Below, piece by piece: positions 54,541-63,623 of a stretch of 64,000 bases of DNA. Location: contig NZ_CP102279.1 in the NCBI RefSeq assembly GCF_025150245.1, positions 1,671,423-1,735,422 of the forward strand. Reading direction: 5' to 3'. The translations under genes were made by a program, and so were the position numbers. The stretch is from Dorea formicigenerans. Lineage in GTDB: Bacteria; Bacillota; Clostridia; Lachnospirales; Lachnospiraceae. The notes under the pieces are model-generated. The model saw nothing but the letters and a program-made list of their open reading frames with translations. It did no database searches and was not told the DNA's origin. The stretch's first letter is position 1. Every line of letters begins with the position of its first letter.

Positions 54541-54999
54541 CTATTCCTCCTGCCGAACAATTTTACGAATCTTATCCATCACCTTCGGAGTATCCTCTGT
54601 CGTGCGGATTGCACACATAATTGTGTCGTCTCCGGCAATACTTCCCACGACCTCGCTCCAGTTCATAGCATCAATAGCCAGGCATACAGCCATCGCCATT
54701 CCAGCCACCGTCTTGATGACCAGAATATTCTGTGCCATATCCATCGACATATATCCGTCTCTTAAAACACGGATATATTTTTCACTCATGCCATTGCCAC
54801 TTTCCTGATGCAGCGCATATTTCTGTTTGCCGTTCTCAGCTGGAATCTTGGTAAGTTTCAGATCCCGGATATCTCGGGACACCGTTGCCTGAGTCACTTT
54901 AAATCCTTCCCGGTTCAGATAATCTGCCAATTCCTCCTGGGTCTCAATATGATATTTGCCAATCAGTTCAATGATCTTAGCATGTCTGTTTACTTTCAT
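54541..54999 (-). CDS. argR: Arginine repressor ArgR
   Basis: 152 residues: N-terminal winged helix (about 1-70, with QEELADYLNREGFKVTQATV then SRDIRDLKLTKI) and C-terminal arginine-binding hexamer domain carrying GDDTIMCAIRT. In Bacillus the same regulator (AhrC) sits in this exact place before recN. AAGGA precedes the ATG. Confidence 0.95.
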   Translation of the reverse strand: MKVNRHAKIIELIGKYHIETQEELADYLNREGFKVTQATVSRDIRDLKLTKIPAENGKQKYALHQESGNGMSEKYIRVLRDGYMSMDMAQNILVIKTVAGMAMAVCLAIDAMNWSEVVGSIAGDDTIMCAIRTTEDTPKVMDKIRKIVRQEE

Positions 55000-55003
55000 A
55001 TCT

Positions 55004-55840
55004 CTAATTTCCTTTCATCTTCCTTCGAAGCGTTTCCAGAAAACTATCCTGGTTCAATTTTATAATTCTTGTCTGGGCTTCTGCCTTGCGGATCTCTACC
55101 ATATCACCGGAAGTCAGCTCCACTTCGTCCACACCGTCAAATGCCACGTATGCCTCATCTGGGATTCCATGTTTTCCTTCTCCGATCTGTATCACGATCT
55201 CATCTTCTGCTGACAATACAATACTGCTTGTATTTAACGCATGCGGACAGATTGGTGTGATCACGATCATGGATGCCGTCGGCTCTACGATCGGACCTCC
55301 CGCTGCAAGGTTATACGCCGTAGATCCTGTCGGGGTAGATATGATCACTCCATCTGCTTCATAGGAGTTCAACAATTCTCCATTTACAAAAAGTCGGAAA
55401 TGAATGACTCGAACAGCCCCTTTTCTTGCAACTACAATATCATTCAAAGCCAGATCCATTCGCTCTCCGTCAAAACTGCCTTCTAACATCATTCGTTTTT
55501 CTACCGTATATCTGCCTTTCACAACACGTTCCAGAGCTCCCTCAATATTCGTTAACTCTACTTCTGTCAGATATCCTAATGTTCCCATATTGACTCCCAG
55601 AATCGGGACATCTCTGCCACGCAGAGCACGCGCCACCTCAATAAAACTTCCGTCACCCCCAATAACGATCGCATAATCAAGATCCGGTGGTATCTGCTCG
55701 GAAACAATGGCATTATTCTCATCTTTTGGACACTGCAGACATATCTTTCCTGCCTGTGTCAGATACTCTTTGACCTGATTCGTTATTGCATAGTCTGCAT
55801 CTTTGCCATCATTTGTTACAATCAACACTCTCTCTGCCAT
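55004..55840 (-). CDS. nadK: NAD kinase
   Basis: Phosphorylates NAD to NADP. 278 residues from the ATG at 55840 (AAGGA 9 bases upstream, within the tlyA stop region). Catalytic motif GGDGSFIEVAR with the Asp near 61, NMGTLGYLTE, and the NE/D-type substrate loop GVIISTPTGSTAYNLAAGGP (first 20 residues of the conserved stretch). Sits between tlyA and argR as in many Firmicutes. Confidence 0.95.
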   Translation of the reverse strand: MAERVLIVTNDGKDADYAITNQVKEYLTQAGKICLQCPKDENNAIVSEQIPPDLDYAIVIGGDGSFIEVARALRGRDVPILGVNMGTLGYLTEVELTNIEGALERVVKGRYTVEKRMMLEGSFDGERMDLALNDIVVARKGAVRVIHFRLFVNGELLNSYEADGVIISTPTGSTAYNLAAGGPIVEPTASMIVITPICPHALNTSSIVLSAEDEIVIQIGEGKHGIPDEAYVAFDGVDEVELTSGDMVEIRKAEAQTRIIKLNQDSFLETLRRKMKGN

Positions 55841-55844
55841 ATCT

Positions 55845-56657
55845 TTATTCCTTTTTTGCGAGGTTCCCAAATGCCTCATCTACAATTTTTTCAATCTGAA
55901 TTTTTTCATTTATATCGCCCGGCTCTTCACATTTTTCTAACTGGACAAGATATTCAATATTTCCTTCCGGTCCTTTAATTGGTGAAAATGTAAGATCCAG
56001 CACATGAAATCCATGGGTAGACGCATAGTCCAAGATCATGGTCACAACCTCAATATGTGTACTCTTTTCGCGCACAACTCCTTTTTTACCAACTTTCTCT
56101 CTTCCCGCTTCAAACTGTGGTTTAATCAGTGCTACAATCTGTCCTTTGTCTGTCAGATAATCACGAATCGGCATCAGCACTTTTGTCAGGGAAATAAAGG
56201 ATACATCAATTGATGAAAAATCAACCGGCTCACCGATATCTTCCGGTGTCACATAACGGATATTCGTCTTCTCCATGCAAACTACACGCTCGTCCTGGCG
56301 AAGTTTCCAGTCTAATTGTCCATGACCTACATCAATGGCAAACACCTTGACCGCGCCATTTTGCAACATACAATCTGTAAATCCACCTGTAGAAGAACCT
56401 ACATCTGTGCAGACTTTTCCTTCTACAGATACCTGAAATTCTTTCATTGCTTTTTCTAACTTAAGTCCGCCGCGGCTGACATAAGGCAGTGTATGGCCAC
56501 GCACTTCAATCTTAGATTCTTCTGGGAATGTTGTTCCTGGTTTATCTTCTTTCTGGTTGTCCACATAAACATTTCCAGACATGATAATAGCTTTTGCTTT
56601 TTCTCTGGACGCGGCAAGATTTCTCTTCACCAGCAACACATCCAAACGTTCTTTCAT
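55845..56657 (-). CDS. tlyA: TlyA-family 2'-O-ribose rRNA methyltransferase
   Basis: 270 residues: N-terminal S4 RNA-binding domain (about 1-62, RLDVLLVKRNLAASREKAKA) and FtsJ-like Rossmann methyltransferase with DVGSSTGGFTDC (about 80-91), AIDVGHGQL and DVSFISLTK. The family methylates 16S and 23S rRNA cytidines; hemolysin is a historical name. Its ATG lies 3 bases after the dxs stop. Confidence 0.93.
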   Translation of the reverse strand: MKERLDVLLVKRNLAASREKAKAIIMSGNVYVDNQKEDKPGTTFPEESKIEVRGHTLPYVSRGGLKLEKAMKEFQVSVEGKVCTDVGSSTGGFTDCMLQNGAVKVFAIDVGHGQLDWKLRQDERVVCMEKTNIRYVTPEDIGEPVDFSSIDVSFISLTKVLMPIRDYLTDKGQIVALIKPQFEAGREKVGKKGVVREKSTHIEVVTMILDYASTHGFHVLDLTFSPIKGPEGNIEYLVQLEKCEEPGDINEKIQIEKIVDEAFGNLAKKE

Positions 56658-56660
56658 CTT

Positions 56661-58523
56661 CTATAACTCCTTATACGTCTCTATAATTTTTTCAGACATA
56701 CTCTCACTGTCAATTCCTGTCATCTTACGGAGCACATCAACACTTCCATGTTCAATGTAATCATCCGGGAGTGCCAGTGTCAGGACGTGTGACGGAAGCA
56801 TTTTTCGCATCACGTATTCTGATACACGCTCTCCGCATGCTCCGGTCTGGACATTTTCTTCAATCACTGCAATCAGTTTGTGTGTCTGACAGACTTTTTC
56901 TATCATTGCTTCATCGATTGGTTTAATGAAACGCATATTGATAAGTGTCGGCTCATATCCTTGTTCGATCAGTTTATCTCTTGTCTTCACAGCCTCCTCG
57001 AACATATGACCGACGCTTAAAATTGCAATTTCTTTTCCTTCAAAGATCCATTCGCTCTTTCCGTAACTAATCCTTTCCCGGCATCCTTCATATCCGTCGT
57101 AAGCCTTTCCTCTCGGATAGCGGATTGCCACTGGCGAATTCATCTGAAGCGCAAACCGTAACATATCGGCTAATTCCCATTTATTCTTCGGTGACATAAC
57201 GGTCATATTGGGAATATTGGATAAAAATGACAGATCAAATATTCCCTGATGAGTCTCTCCATCGCTTCCGACAAGACCCGCACGATCTACCCCGAATACC
57301 ACCGGCAGATTCTGCAGTGCCACATCGTGGATTAACTGATCATATCCTCTCTGCAAAAATGAAGAGTAAACTGCAAATACAGGCTTTAATCCTCCTGCTG
57401 CCAGTCCCGCAGCAAATGTTACACCGTGTTCTTCCGCAATTCCAACATCAAAAAAACGATTCGGATAATGCTTCTTAAATCTGGCAAGTCCGGTTCCATC
57501 TGCCATGGCAGCTGTGATTGCCACAATATCTGGATTTCTGGATGCCTCGTCACAAAGCACTTTACCAAACACATCTGTATAAGTATCTCCGTCTTTTTTT
57601 GCAAGTACCTTACCGCTTTCTATGTCAAAAGGTCCGATCCCGTGAAATTTATCCGGTGCTGTCTCTGCAGGTTCATAGCCCTTTCCTTTTGTTGTCATAA
57701 CATGAAGGAGTACCGGACCTTCCACTTTCTTCGCTTCCTTAAGAGCTTTGCAGAGCATTGGTAAATTGTGTCCCGGAATCGGTCCCAGATAAGTAATTCC
57801 CATATCCTCAAAGAACATGCCTGGTACCACAAGCTGCTTGATACTGCTCTTCGTCTTCCGGATATGCTCAATCATACGGTCTCCCATGACCGGCACCTGC
57901 TGCAAAGCATTTGTCACACCTTTTTTCAGTCCGGTATAGATATCTGCCGTCCGGAGATTTGCCAGATATCTGGACATTCCGCCTACATTTTCTGAAATGG
58001 ACATATGATTGTCATTGAGTACCACAATAAAATTCGTCTTCAGATTCGATGCATTGTTCAGCGCCTCATATGCCATACCTCCGGTCAGAGAACCATCGCC
58101 GATCACAGAGATAACGGTATAATCTTCATGTTTTAAATCTCTTGCTCTCACATAACCAAGTCCTGCAGAAATCGAAGTAGAGCTGTGTCCTGTATCAAAT
58201 GCATCACACTGGCTTTCTTTTCTCTTCGGGAATCCGCTCATACCGCCGTAACTTCTTAAATCTTCAAATCCTTCTTTTCGTCCGGTCAGTAATTTATGTG
58301 TATAGGACTGGTGTCCAACGTCCCAGATAATCTTATCCTTTGGCAGATCACAGATCAGATGCAATGCCATCGTAAGCTCTACAACGCCAAGATTGGAAGC
58401 CAGATGTCCTCCTGTCTTGCTGACCTTCTCTACAAGGAATTCACGGATCTCTCCTGCAAGGCACTCCAATTCCTCGCTGTTTAGTTTTTTTATGTCATTT
58501 TCCTTTTGTATTCGTTCCAGCAT
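56661..58523 (-). CDS. dxs: 1-deoxy-D-xylulose-5-phosphate synthase
   Basis: First step of the MEP isoprenoid pathway (pyruvate + glyceraldehyde-3-phosphate), thiamine-diphosphate enzyme. 620 residues: GHQSYTHKLLTGR with conserved His (about 70), the ThDP motif GDGSLTGGMAYEALNNA (about 142-158), the pyrimidine domain GIAEEHGVTFAAG and the C-terminal transketolase domain. Next to ispA, so prenyl precursors and chain elongation are made from one operon. Confidence 0.97.
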   Translation of the reverse strand: MLERIQKENDIKKLNSEELECLAGEIREFLVEKVSKTGGHLASNLGVVELTMALHLICDLPKDKIIWDVGHQSYTHKLLTGRKEGFEDLRSYGGMSGFPKRKESQCDAFDTGHSSTSISAGLGYVRARDLKHEDYTVISVIGDGSLTGGMAYEALNNASNLKTNFIVVLNDNHMSISENVGGMSRYLANLRTADIYTGLKKGVTNALQQVPVMGDRMIEHIRKTKSSIKQLVVPGMFFEDMGITYLGPIPGHNLPMLCKALKEAKKVEGPVLLHVMTTKGKGYEPAETAPDKFHGIGPFDIESGKVLAKKDGDTYTDVFGKVLCDEASRNPDIVAITAAMADGTGLARFKKHYPNRFFDVGIAEEHGVTFAAGLAAGGLKPVFAVYSSFLQRGYDQLIHDVALQNLPVVFGVDRAGLVGSDGETHQGIFDLSFLSNIPNMTVMSPKNKWELADMLRFALQMNSPVAIRYPRGKAYDGYEGCRERISYGKSEWIFEGKEIAILSVGHMFEEAVKTRDKLIEQGYEPTLINMRFIKPIDEAMIEKVCQTHKLIAVIEENVQTGACGERVSEYVMRKMLPSHVLTLALPDDYIEHGSVDVLRKMTGIDSESMSEKIIETYKEL

Positions 58524-58535
58524 ACTGGTCCCCCT

Positions 58536-59438
58536 CTATTTTTTCCTGTGAATCAGCTCCATAAGCAATTCTTCCAGATATGGATTCTCATTCGGAAGTG
58601 TCTGAAGCAGGCTGATCGCCTCTTCCGATTTTTCTTCGACCACTTTCTTTGCATCGTCAATGCCAAGTAATGTTACATAAGTAGTCTTCTCATTCTTTTC
58701 ATCACTATGTATCGGTTTGCCAAGTTCTTCCTGGGTGCTTATCACATCGAGAATATCATCTTGCACCTGGAATGCCAGTCCAACAAGGCTTGCAATACGC
58801 TCTACCGTCTTTACCTCTTCCTGGCTTGCTCCACCAAGAATTGCTCCGATCATCATAGCAGCTTCGATAAGTGCTCCGGTCTTTAATTCGTAGATCGTAT
58901 CTAACACATCTTTTGAAACAGCATGCCCGGTCTCTTTTACATCGATGACCTGACCTCCAAGCATTCCGTAAATTCCGGCTTTCTCACCAAGTACGCGGAT
59001 TGCATTTCCGATTGTCATACTATCTTCCGGTTCCAGAACAAATGCTTTGACTGCTGTCTCAAATGCGTAATTCAACAAAGCGTCTCCCGCCAGAATCGCC
59101 ATGTCTTCTCCGTATACAACATGCGTCGTCTTACGCCCTCTTCGATATTCATCATTATCCATTGCCGGAAGGTCATCATGTACAAGAGAATATGTATGAA
59201 CCATCTCAATCGCTGCCATAAATGGCTCAATTACTTTTGAGTGACCGCCGAACAAAGTATAAGTCTCCTTCATCAACATCGGACGAAGTCTCTTTCCTCC
59301 GGCCAGAAGACTATATCCCATAGCTTCCATAATAATTTTCTGGTATCCCTTTTGCTTTGGCAGGTAATTCTGCAGAGAATCTTCAATCTCCCTGACTTTC
59401 TGCTCTTTTTGTACTTTAAAATCAAGATTCAAACTCAT
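58536..59438 (-). CDS. ispA: Short-chain polyprenyl diphosphate synthase (FPP/GGPP type)
   Basis: Condenses IPP with allylic diphosphates. 300 residues from the ATG at 59438 (GGAGAG upstream); the frame extends 20 codons further without a site. First Asp-rich motif DDLPAMDND (FARM) near 85-93, second DDILD near 224, GKRLRPML near 46-53. The start overlaps the xseB end by 17 bases. Confidence 0.94.
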   Translation of the reverse strand: MSLNLDFKVQKEQKVREIEDSLQNYLPKQKGYQKIIMEAMGYSLLAGGKRLRPMLMKETYTLFGGHSKVIEPFMAAIEMVHTYSLVHDDLPAMDNDEYRRGRKTTHVVYGEDMAILAGDALLNYAFETAVKAFVLEPEDSMTIGNAIRVLGEKAGIYGMLGGQVIDVKETGHAVSKDVLDTIYELKTGALIEAAMMIGAILGGASQEEVKTVERIASLVGLAFQVQDDILDVISTQEELGKPIHSDEKNEKTTYVTLLGIDDAKKVVEEKSEEAISLLQTLPNENPYLEELLMELIHRKK

Positions 59439-59637
59439 GTGTCTCTCCTTCACTATCCAATACAAGCATCTGCTTTTCGATTTTATCCATCTTATCATTG
59501 CATGCCTTTAACATATCAATGCCTTGATGATACATCTGAAAAGAATCTTCCAGAGATACTTCCGGCTCCTCCATAGCCTGGATCAGTTTATCCAGTTCCT
59601 GAAACATCTCATCCAGTGTTTTTTCTTCCTTAGCCAT
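59422..59637 (-). CDS. xseB: Exodeoxyribonuclease VII small subunit
   Basis: 71 residues, all-helical, with LDEMFQELDKLIQAMEEPEVSLEDSF (core LDKLIQAMEEPEVSLEDSF) typical of XseB. Several copies coat each XseA. Its ATG overlaps the xseA end by 8 bases and ispA starts inside its tail. Confidence 0.95.
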   Translation of the reverse strand: MAKEEKTLDEMFQELDKLIQAMEEPEVSLEDSFQMYHQGIDMLKACNDKMDKIEKQMLVLDSEGETHEFES

Positions 59638-60841
59638 GGCGCTCCTCCTTTACACTCTCTACTATCATCTGAATGGATCCATCTGTCACATATGCCGACA
59701 GATGATCACCACATCTGACCTGTTCGATACTTCGGACTGCTTTTTTGTCCACATCTTCAATATATGCATATCCCTGATTCAGTTTCTGAAGTGGGGATAA
59801 TCCTTTCATCTGTTCCATATAAACTGCAAACCGGTGTCTGTACTGCTCTACTTTGCGATGTAGCAGCATATGCAGCTTTTCTTCTGTATCCACCAGTCTC
59901 TGCCTGTCTTCTTGAAGCTTATGCTCAGGGTGCAGATACTTTAACTTCGTCTCATACTTCTCGATTCGAAGTCTAGATACCTCCATTTTTCTTCGCAGAT
60001 AGCCCTGTAACTGACTTCTTCTTACATCCACCTGTTCCTGTGTCTTCCAGTAATCATACACTGCCAGTTCTGCTGCTGCAGAAGGAGTCGGTGCTCGAAG
60101 ATCTGCCACATAATCTGCAATAGTCGTATCCGTCTCATGCCCTACCGCAGAAATCACCGGTGTCCGGCAGTAAAAAATTGCTCTTGCAACTTCTTCTTCG
60201 TTGAACGCCCACAAATCTTCAATGGATCCGCCGCCTCGTCCGACAATGATCACATCTATGTCATCCTGATCCAACATACGTATACCTTTTACAATGCTCT
60301 CTTTCGCGCCTTCTCCTTGCACAAGTGCCGGGTACAAAATAAGTTGTACAAAAGGATTTCTTCGTCTGGAAATGTTCATAATATCCCGGATTGCAGCTCC
60401 GGTCGGTGCTGTCACAACACCGATTCTTCGTGCATATGCAGGAATCGGCATCTTATATTCCGAAGCAAACATTCCCATCTCTTCCAACTCACGCTTAAGA
60501 GCCTGAAAGCGCTCATAAAGAACACCTTCTCCGTCCAAACGGATCTCCCTTGCATATAACTGATAAGAACCTCCTCTTTCATAGACATTGACCTGTCCGA
60601 GCACTACGATCTGCTGTCCCTCACACATACGAAAAGAGAGCCCGCCGCGCTGCCCGGCAAACATTACGCAGGCAATCGTTCCAGACTCATCTTTCAGTGA
60701 AAAATATATATGTCCTGAAGTATGGTATTTACAATTAGATACCTCGCCCTTCACATAGATACGGTTCAACATGTAATCCTGTGTAAACATGTTCTTGATG
60801 TAAGCATTCACCTGGCCTACCGTATATACATTCCGTGTCAT
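59630..60841 (-). CDS. xseA: Exodeoxyribonuclease VII large subunit
   Basis: 403 residues: N-terminal OB fold (about 5-100), catalytic domain with GVVTAPTGAAIRDI and IIVGRGGGSIEDLWAFNEE (about 180-200), SAVGHETDTTIADYVADLR, and a coiled-coil tail that binds XseB. Degrades single-stranded DNA from both ends. GAGG precedes the ATG; the 86-base gap to nusB holds nothing convincing. Confidence 0.96.
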   Translation of the reverse strand: MTRNVYTVGQVNAYIKNMFTQDYMLNRIYVKGEVSNCKYHTSGHIYFSLKDESGTIACVMFAGQRGGLSFRMCEGQQIVVLGQVNVYERGGSYQLYAREIRLDGEGVLYERFQALKRELEEMGMFASEYKMPIPAYARRIGVVTAPTGAAIRDIMNISRRRNPFVQLILYPALVQGEGAKESIVKGIRMLDQDDIDVIIVGRGGGSIEDLWAFNEEEVARAIFYCRTPVISAVGHETDTTIADYVADLRAPTPSAAAELAVYDYWKTQEQVDVRRSQLQGYLRRKMEVSRLRIEKYETKLKYLHPEHKLQEDRQRLVDTEEKLHMLLHRKVEQYRHRFAVYMEQMKGLSPLQKLNQGYAYIEDVDKKAVRSIEQVRCGDHLSAYVTDGSIQMIVESVKEERHG

Positions 60842-60927
60842 TACACACCTCTATATTCAAGATTCGCCCGCGGGGCAACATGTAATGTTCTACTCAATCC
60901 CCCGTCAGGCGTATATCAGTCTGTTAT

Positions 60928-61326
60928 TTATGACAGCCGGGCCAGCACACCATTGATAAATGCCGGGCCTTCATCACCACTGTATTTTTTTGCGAGCTCT
61001 ACCGCTTCGTTGATTGCAACTCCTACCGGTACGTCCTCGTCATATTTCATCTCATAGACCGCAAGTCTTAAGATACTTAGATCCACCTTGTTCATGCGGC
61101 TTGTCTTCCAGCCTGTCACATGTTCATTGAGCATCTCATCAATCTCTTCAGATTTCAAGATGACGTTCAGAGCCTTGTCTCTGATATATGCCATGTCTTC
61201 CTCTTTTGGTTCCTGGTCAAGCTGTTCAAAATAAAGCTGCATCTGTTGCGGCATCTCCTGATCACTGTTAAATTCATAACTGAACACCATTCTGAAAATG
61301 TGTTCCCTCATCTCTGTTCTCTTCAC
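60928..61326 (-). CDS. nusB: Transcription antitermination factor NusB
   Basis: 132 residues, all-helical: REHIFRMVFSYEF (about 7-19), the middle helices, then SILRLAVYEMKYDEDVPVGV and AINEAVELAKKYSGDEGPAF near the C terminus, the family signature. Binds boxA RNA with S10 during rRNA transcription. The start is a GTG at 61326, 8-9 bases after GGAGG inside the last codons of the Asp23-family gene. Confidence 0.95.
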   Translation of the reverse strand: MKRTEMREHIFRMVFSYEFNSDQEMPQQMQLYFEQLDQEPKEEDMAYIRDKALNVILKSEEIDEMLNEHVTGWKTSRMNKVDLSILRLAVYEMKYDEDVPVGVAINEAVELAKKYSGDEGPAFINGVLARLS

Positions 61327-61710
61327 TTATGCTTCCTCCGGCACATCAACTCCAGCTACACGGATATTCACGTCCGCAACCTCAAGTCCTGTCATATTTT
61401 CAATTGCAGCTTTTACCTTCTCCTGCACTTTTGCTGTAATATCTTTAATACTGTATCCATAGCTCATATTAAGAGCCAGTGTCACAGTCACGATGCCGTC
61501 CAGGACATCTACTTTTACACCTTTGGATAAAGATTTCATTCCAAGCTTTGCGATCAGCTCTCTTGTCGCATTCCCTGCCATAGAAGAAACACCTTCTACT
61601 TCCATAGCTGCAAGTCCTGCGATAATTGCTACAACTTCATCGGCAATCTTTACTTCGCCCAGATTCTCATCTGACTTTATTGTATAAGTTTTCTTTTCTT
61701 CTTTACTCAT
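61327..61710 (-). CDS. Asp23/Gls24-family protein
   Basis: 127 residues from the ATG at 61710 (AAAGGA 9 bases upstream; a TTG three codons earlier touches the site). DUF322 fold with GEVKIADEVVAIIAGLAAME (about 17-36) and a C-terminal VQEKVKAAIENMTGLEVADV. In Bacillus the YqhY homologue lies in the same place before nusB and affects acetyl-CoA carboxylase activity. Own promoter upstream. Confidence 0.92.
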   Translation of the reverse strand: MSKEEKKTYTIKSDENLGEVKIADEVVAIIAGLAAMEVEGVSSMAGNATRELIAKLGMKSLSKGVKVDVLDGIVTVTLALNMSYGYSIKDITAKVQEKVKAAIENMTGLEVADVNIRVAGVDVPEEA

Positions 61711-61752
61711 ATCTACCAATCCTTTCGGTTTTTCTATACGTCCTTTTTAAGC

Positions 61753-61780
61753 ATTTTACCACATTCGCATACATTTGCAA
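61753..61780 (-). promoter_or_regulatory. Promoter of the Asp23-nusB-xseAB-ispA-dxs operon
   Basis: Minus-strand TTGCAA (61775-61780), 16 bases, TAAAAT (61753-61758), about 43 bases upstream of the Asp23-family start. Probably drives the whole string of closely spaced genes down to recN. Confidence 0.65.
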
Positions 61781-61806
61781 AGGTTCACGGTAAATATTTA
61801 CAAACC

Positions 61807-63411
61807 TTATCGGGCAAATTCAGTCAGAACCAGTCCATCGTTACGCTCCTGGGTCATGCGGATACTCCACTCATTGACAAAAAGAAGAAGCGGACGGTCT
61901 TTTAAATCCTTCACTTTCTTCATATCAGAAGTACCTGAAAGTTTTGCAAGATCGAAGTCCTGCGGATTATCAATCCAGCGGATATACTCATATGGCAGAT
62001 TCTCCAGTCTGATATCTACGTTATATTCATTCTCCAGACGATATTTTAAAACATCAAACTGCAAAACTCCTACAACTCCTACAATGATCTCTTCCATACC
62101 TGTATTAAACTCTTGGAATATCTGGATCGCACCTTCCTGCGCAATCTGATTAATTCCTTTGATGAACTGTTTACGTTTCATCGTATCGACCTGACGCACT
62201 CTTGCAAAATGTTCCGGTGCAAAAGTCGGGATTCCTTCATAACTGAACTTGTCAGAGGAGGTTGTCAATGTATCTCCGATTGAGAAAATTCCCGGATCAA
62301 AGACACCGATAATATCTCCACCGTAAGCTTTATCCACCATGTGGCGCTCACTGGCCATCATCTGCTGTGGCTGGGAAAGTCGTACTTTCTTGCCTCCCTG
62401 CATATGGAATACATCCATACCTGCCTCGAATTCTCCGGAACAGATACGCATAAATGCGATACGGTCACGGTGTGCTTTATTCATATTTGCCTGAATCTTA
62501 AATACAAATGCAGAAAAATCGCCTTCTTCCATCGGGTCGATCTCACCTTTATCAGACTTTCTTGGAAGCGGTGATGTAGTCATCTTAAGGAAATGCTTCA
62601 AGAATGTCTCTACTCCAAAGTTCGTCAGAGCAGATCCGAAGAATACCGGTGAAAGTTCTCCTTTACTTACCATCTCCTGATCCAGTTCTGCTCCGGCTCC
62701 ATCCTGAAGTTCAATCTCTTCCTCCAGCTTTGCTTTCTGCTCTTCACTGATGAGTCCATTCAGGGAAGGATCGTCGATCGGCACAATCTGCACTTCTCCC
62801 TGTGTCGTACCCTTTCTTGTATCTGAGAATAATTCCACACTCTTTGTAGCACGGTCATAGACACCACGGAACTCCTTACCGGAGCCGATCGGCCAGTTGA
62901 CCGGACAGGTCGCGATTCCCAGTTCATTTTCAATATCATCTAATAGTTCAAATGTATCCATCGCCTCACGGTCCATCTTATTGATAAATGTAAAAATCGG
63001 AATATGGCGCATCGTACATACTTTGAACAGCTTTCTTGTCTGTGCCTCAACACCCTTGGATGCATCAATGACCATGACCGCAGAATCTGCTGCCATCAGA
63101 GTACGGTATGTATCCTCTGAGAAGTCCTGATGTCCCGGTGTGTCCAGAATGTTGATACAATATCCTCCATAATTGAACTGCAATACAGAAGAAGTAACTG
63201 AAATACCTCTTTCTTTCTCAATTTCCATCCAGTCAGAAACTGCATGTTTTGATGTTGCTTTTCCCTTTACACTTCCCGCCTGATTGATTGCTCCTCCATA
63301 TAGCAGAAACTTCTCAGTCAGAGTCGTCTTACCGGCATCCGGATGGGAAATGATCGCAAATGTTCGTCTTTTCTCAATCTGTTTCTTAACATCGTCCTTT
63401 ATCTTTGACAT
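61807..63411 (-). CDS. prfC: Peptide chain release factor 3
   Basis: Translational GTPase that recycles RF1/RF2. 534 residues: G1 SHPDAGKTTL (about 22-31), G2 region with GISVTSSV, G3 DTPGHQDF (about 89-96), G4 NKMDRE, then beta-barrel and C-terminal domains. The length fits RF3 rather than EF-G. It has its own promoter and sits between spoIIIAH and the Asp23-family gene, a place usually occupied by accC/accB or nothing. Confidence 0.96.
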   Translation of the reverse strand: MSKIKDDVKKQIEKRRTFAIISHPDAGKTTLTEKFLLYGGAINQAGSVKGKATSKHAVSDWMEIEKERGISVTSSVLQFNYGGYCINILDTPGHQDFSEDTYRTLMAADSAVMVIDASKGVEAQTRKLFKVCTMRHIPIFTFINKMDREAMDTFELLDDIENELGIATCPVNWPIGSGKEFRGVYDRATKSVELFSDTRKGTTQGEVQIVPIDDPSLNGLISEEQKAKLEEEIELQDGAGAELDQEMVSKGELSPVFFGSALTNFGVETFLKHFLKMTTSPLPRKSDKGEIDPMEEGDFSAFVFKIQANMNKAHRDRIAFMRICSGEFEAGMDVFHMQGGKKVRLSQPQQMMASERHMVDKAYGGDIIGVFDPGIFSIGDTLTTSSDKFSYEGIPTFAPEHFARVRQVDTMKRKQFIKGINQIAQEGAIQIFQEFNTGMEEIIVGVVGVLQFDVLKYRLENEYNVDIRLENLPYEYIRWIDNPQDFDLAKLSGTSDMKKVKDLKDRPLLLFVNEWSIRMTQERNDGLVLTEFAR

Positions 63412-63533
63412 ATATTTGAATTCTCCTATCTAAACTGTCCCATCTTCACACTTCATATCTACATCATATTTTTTACATTTATTAAAGTTATGAACAAATG
63501 TGGACTTATCTCATGTTTCAATCAGCGACATAC

Positions 63534-63562
63534 ATTATAGCATAAGGAGACATTTTCCTCAA
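63534..63562 (-). promoter_or_regulatory. Promoter of prfC
   Basis: On the minus strand TTGAGG (63557-63562), 17 bases, TATAAT (63534-63539), leaving a leader of about 115 bases. No riboswitch-like fold was recognised in the leader. Confidence 0.65.
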
Positions 63563-63567
63563 CGAAA

Positions 63568-63591
63568 ATTTGGCGGCTGTAGATAGCCGCC
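63568..63591 (-). terminator. Terminator after spoIIIAH
   Basis: GGCGGCT (63572-63578) pairs with AGCCGCC (63585-63591) around a 6-base loop. On the minus strand AAATTTTC follows, a short U-run. It probably ends the spoIIIA operon 32 bases after the last stop. Confidence 0.65.
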
Positions 63592-63623
63592 TTATCGCAA
63601 AGTAACAAGTCTGCGTAAATCGA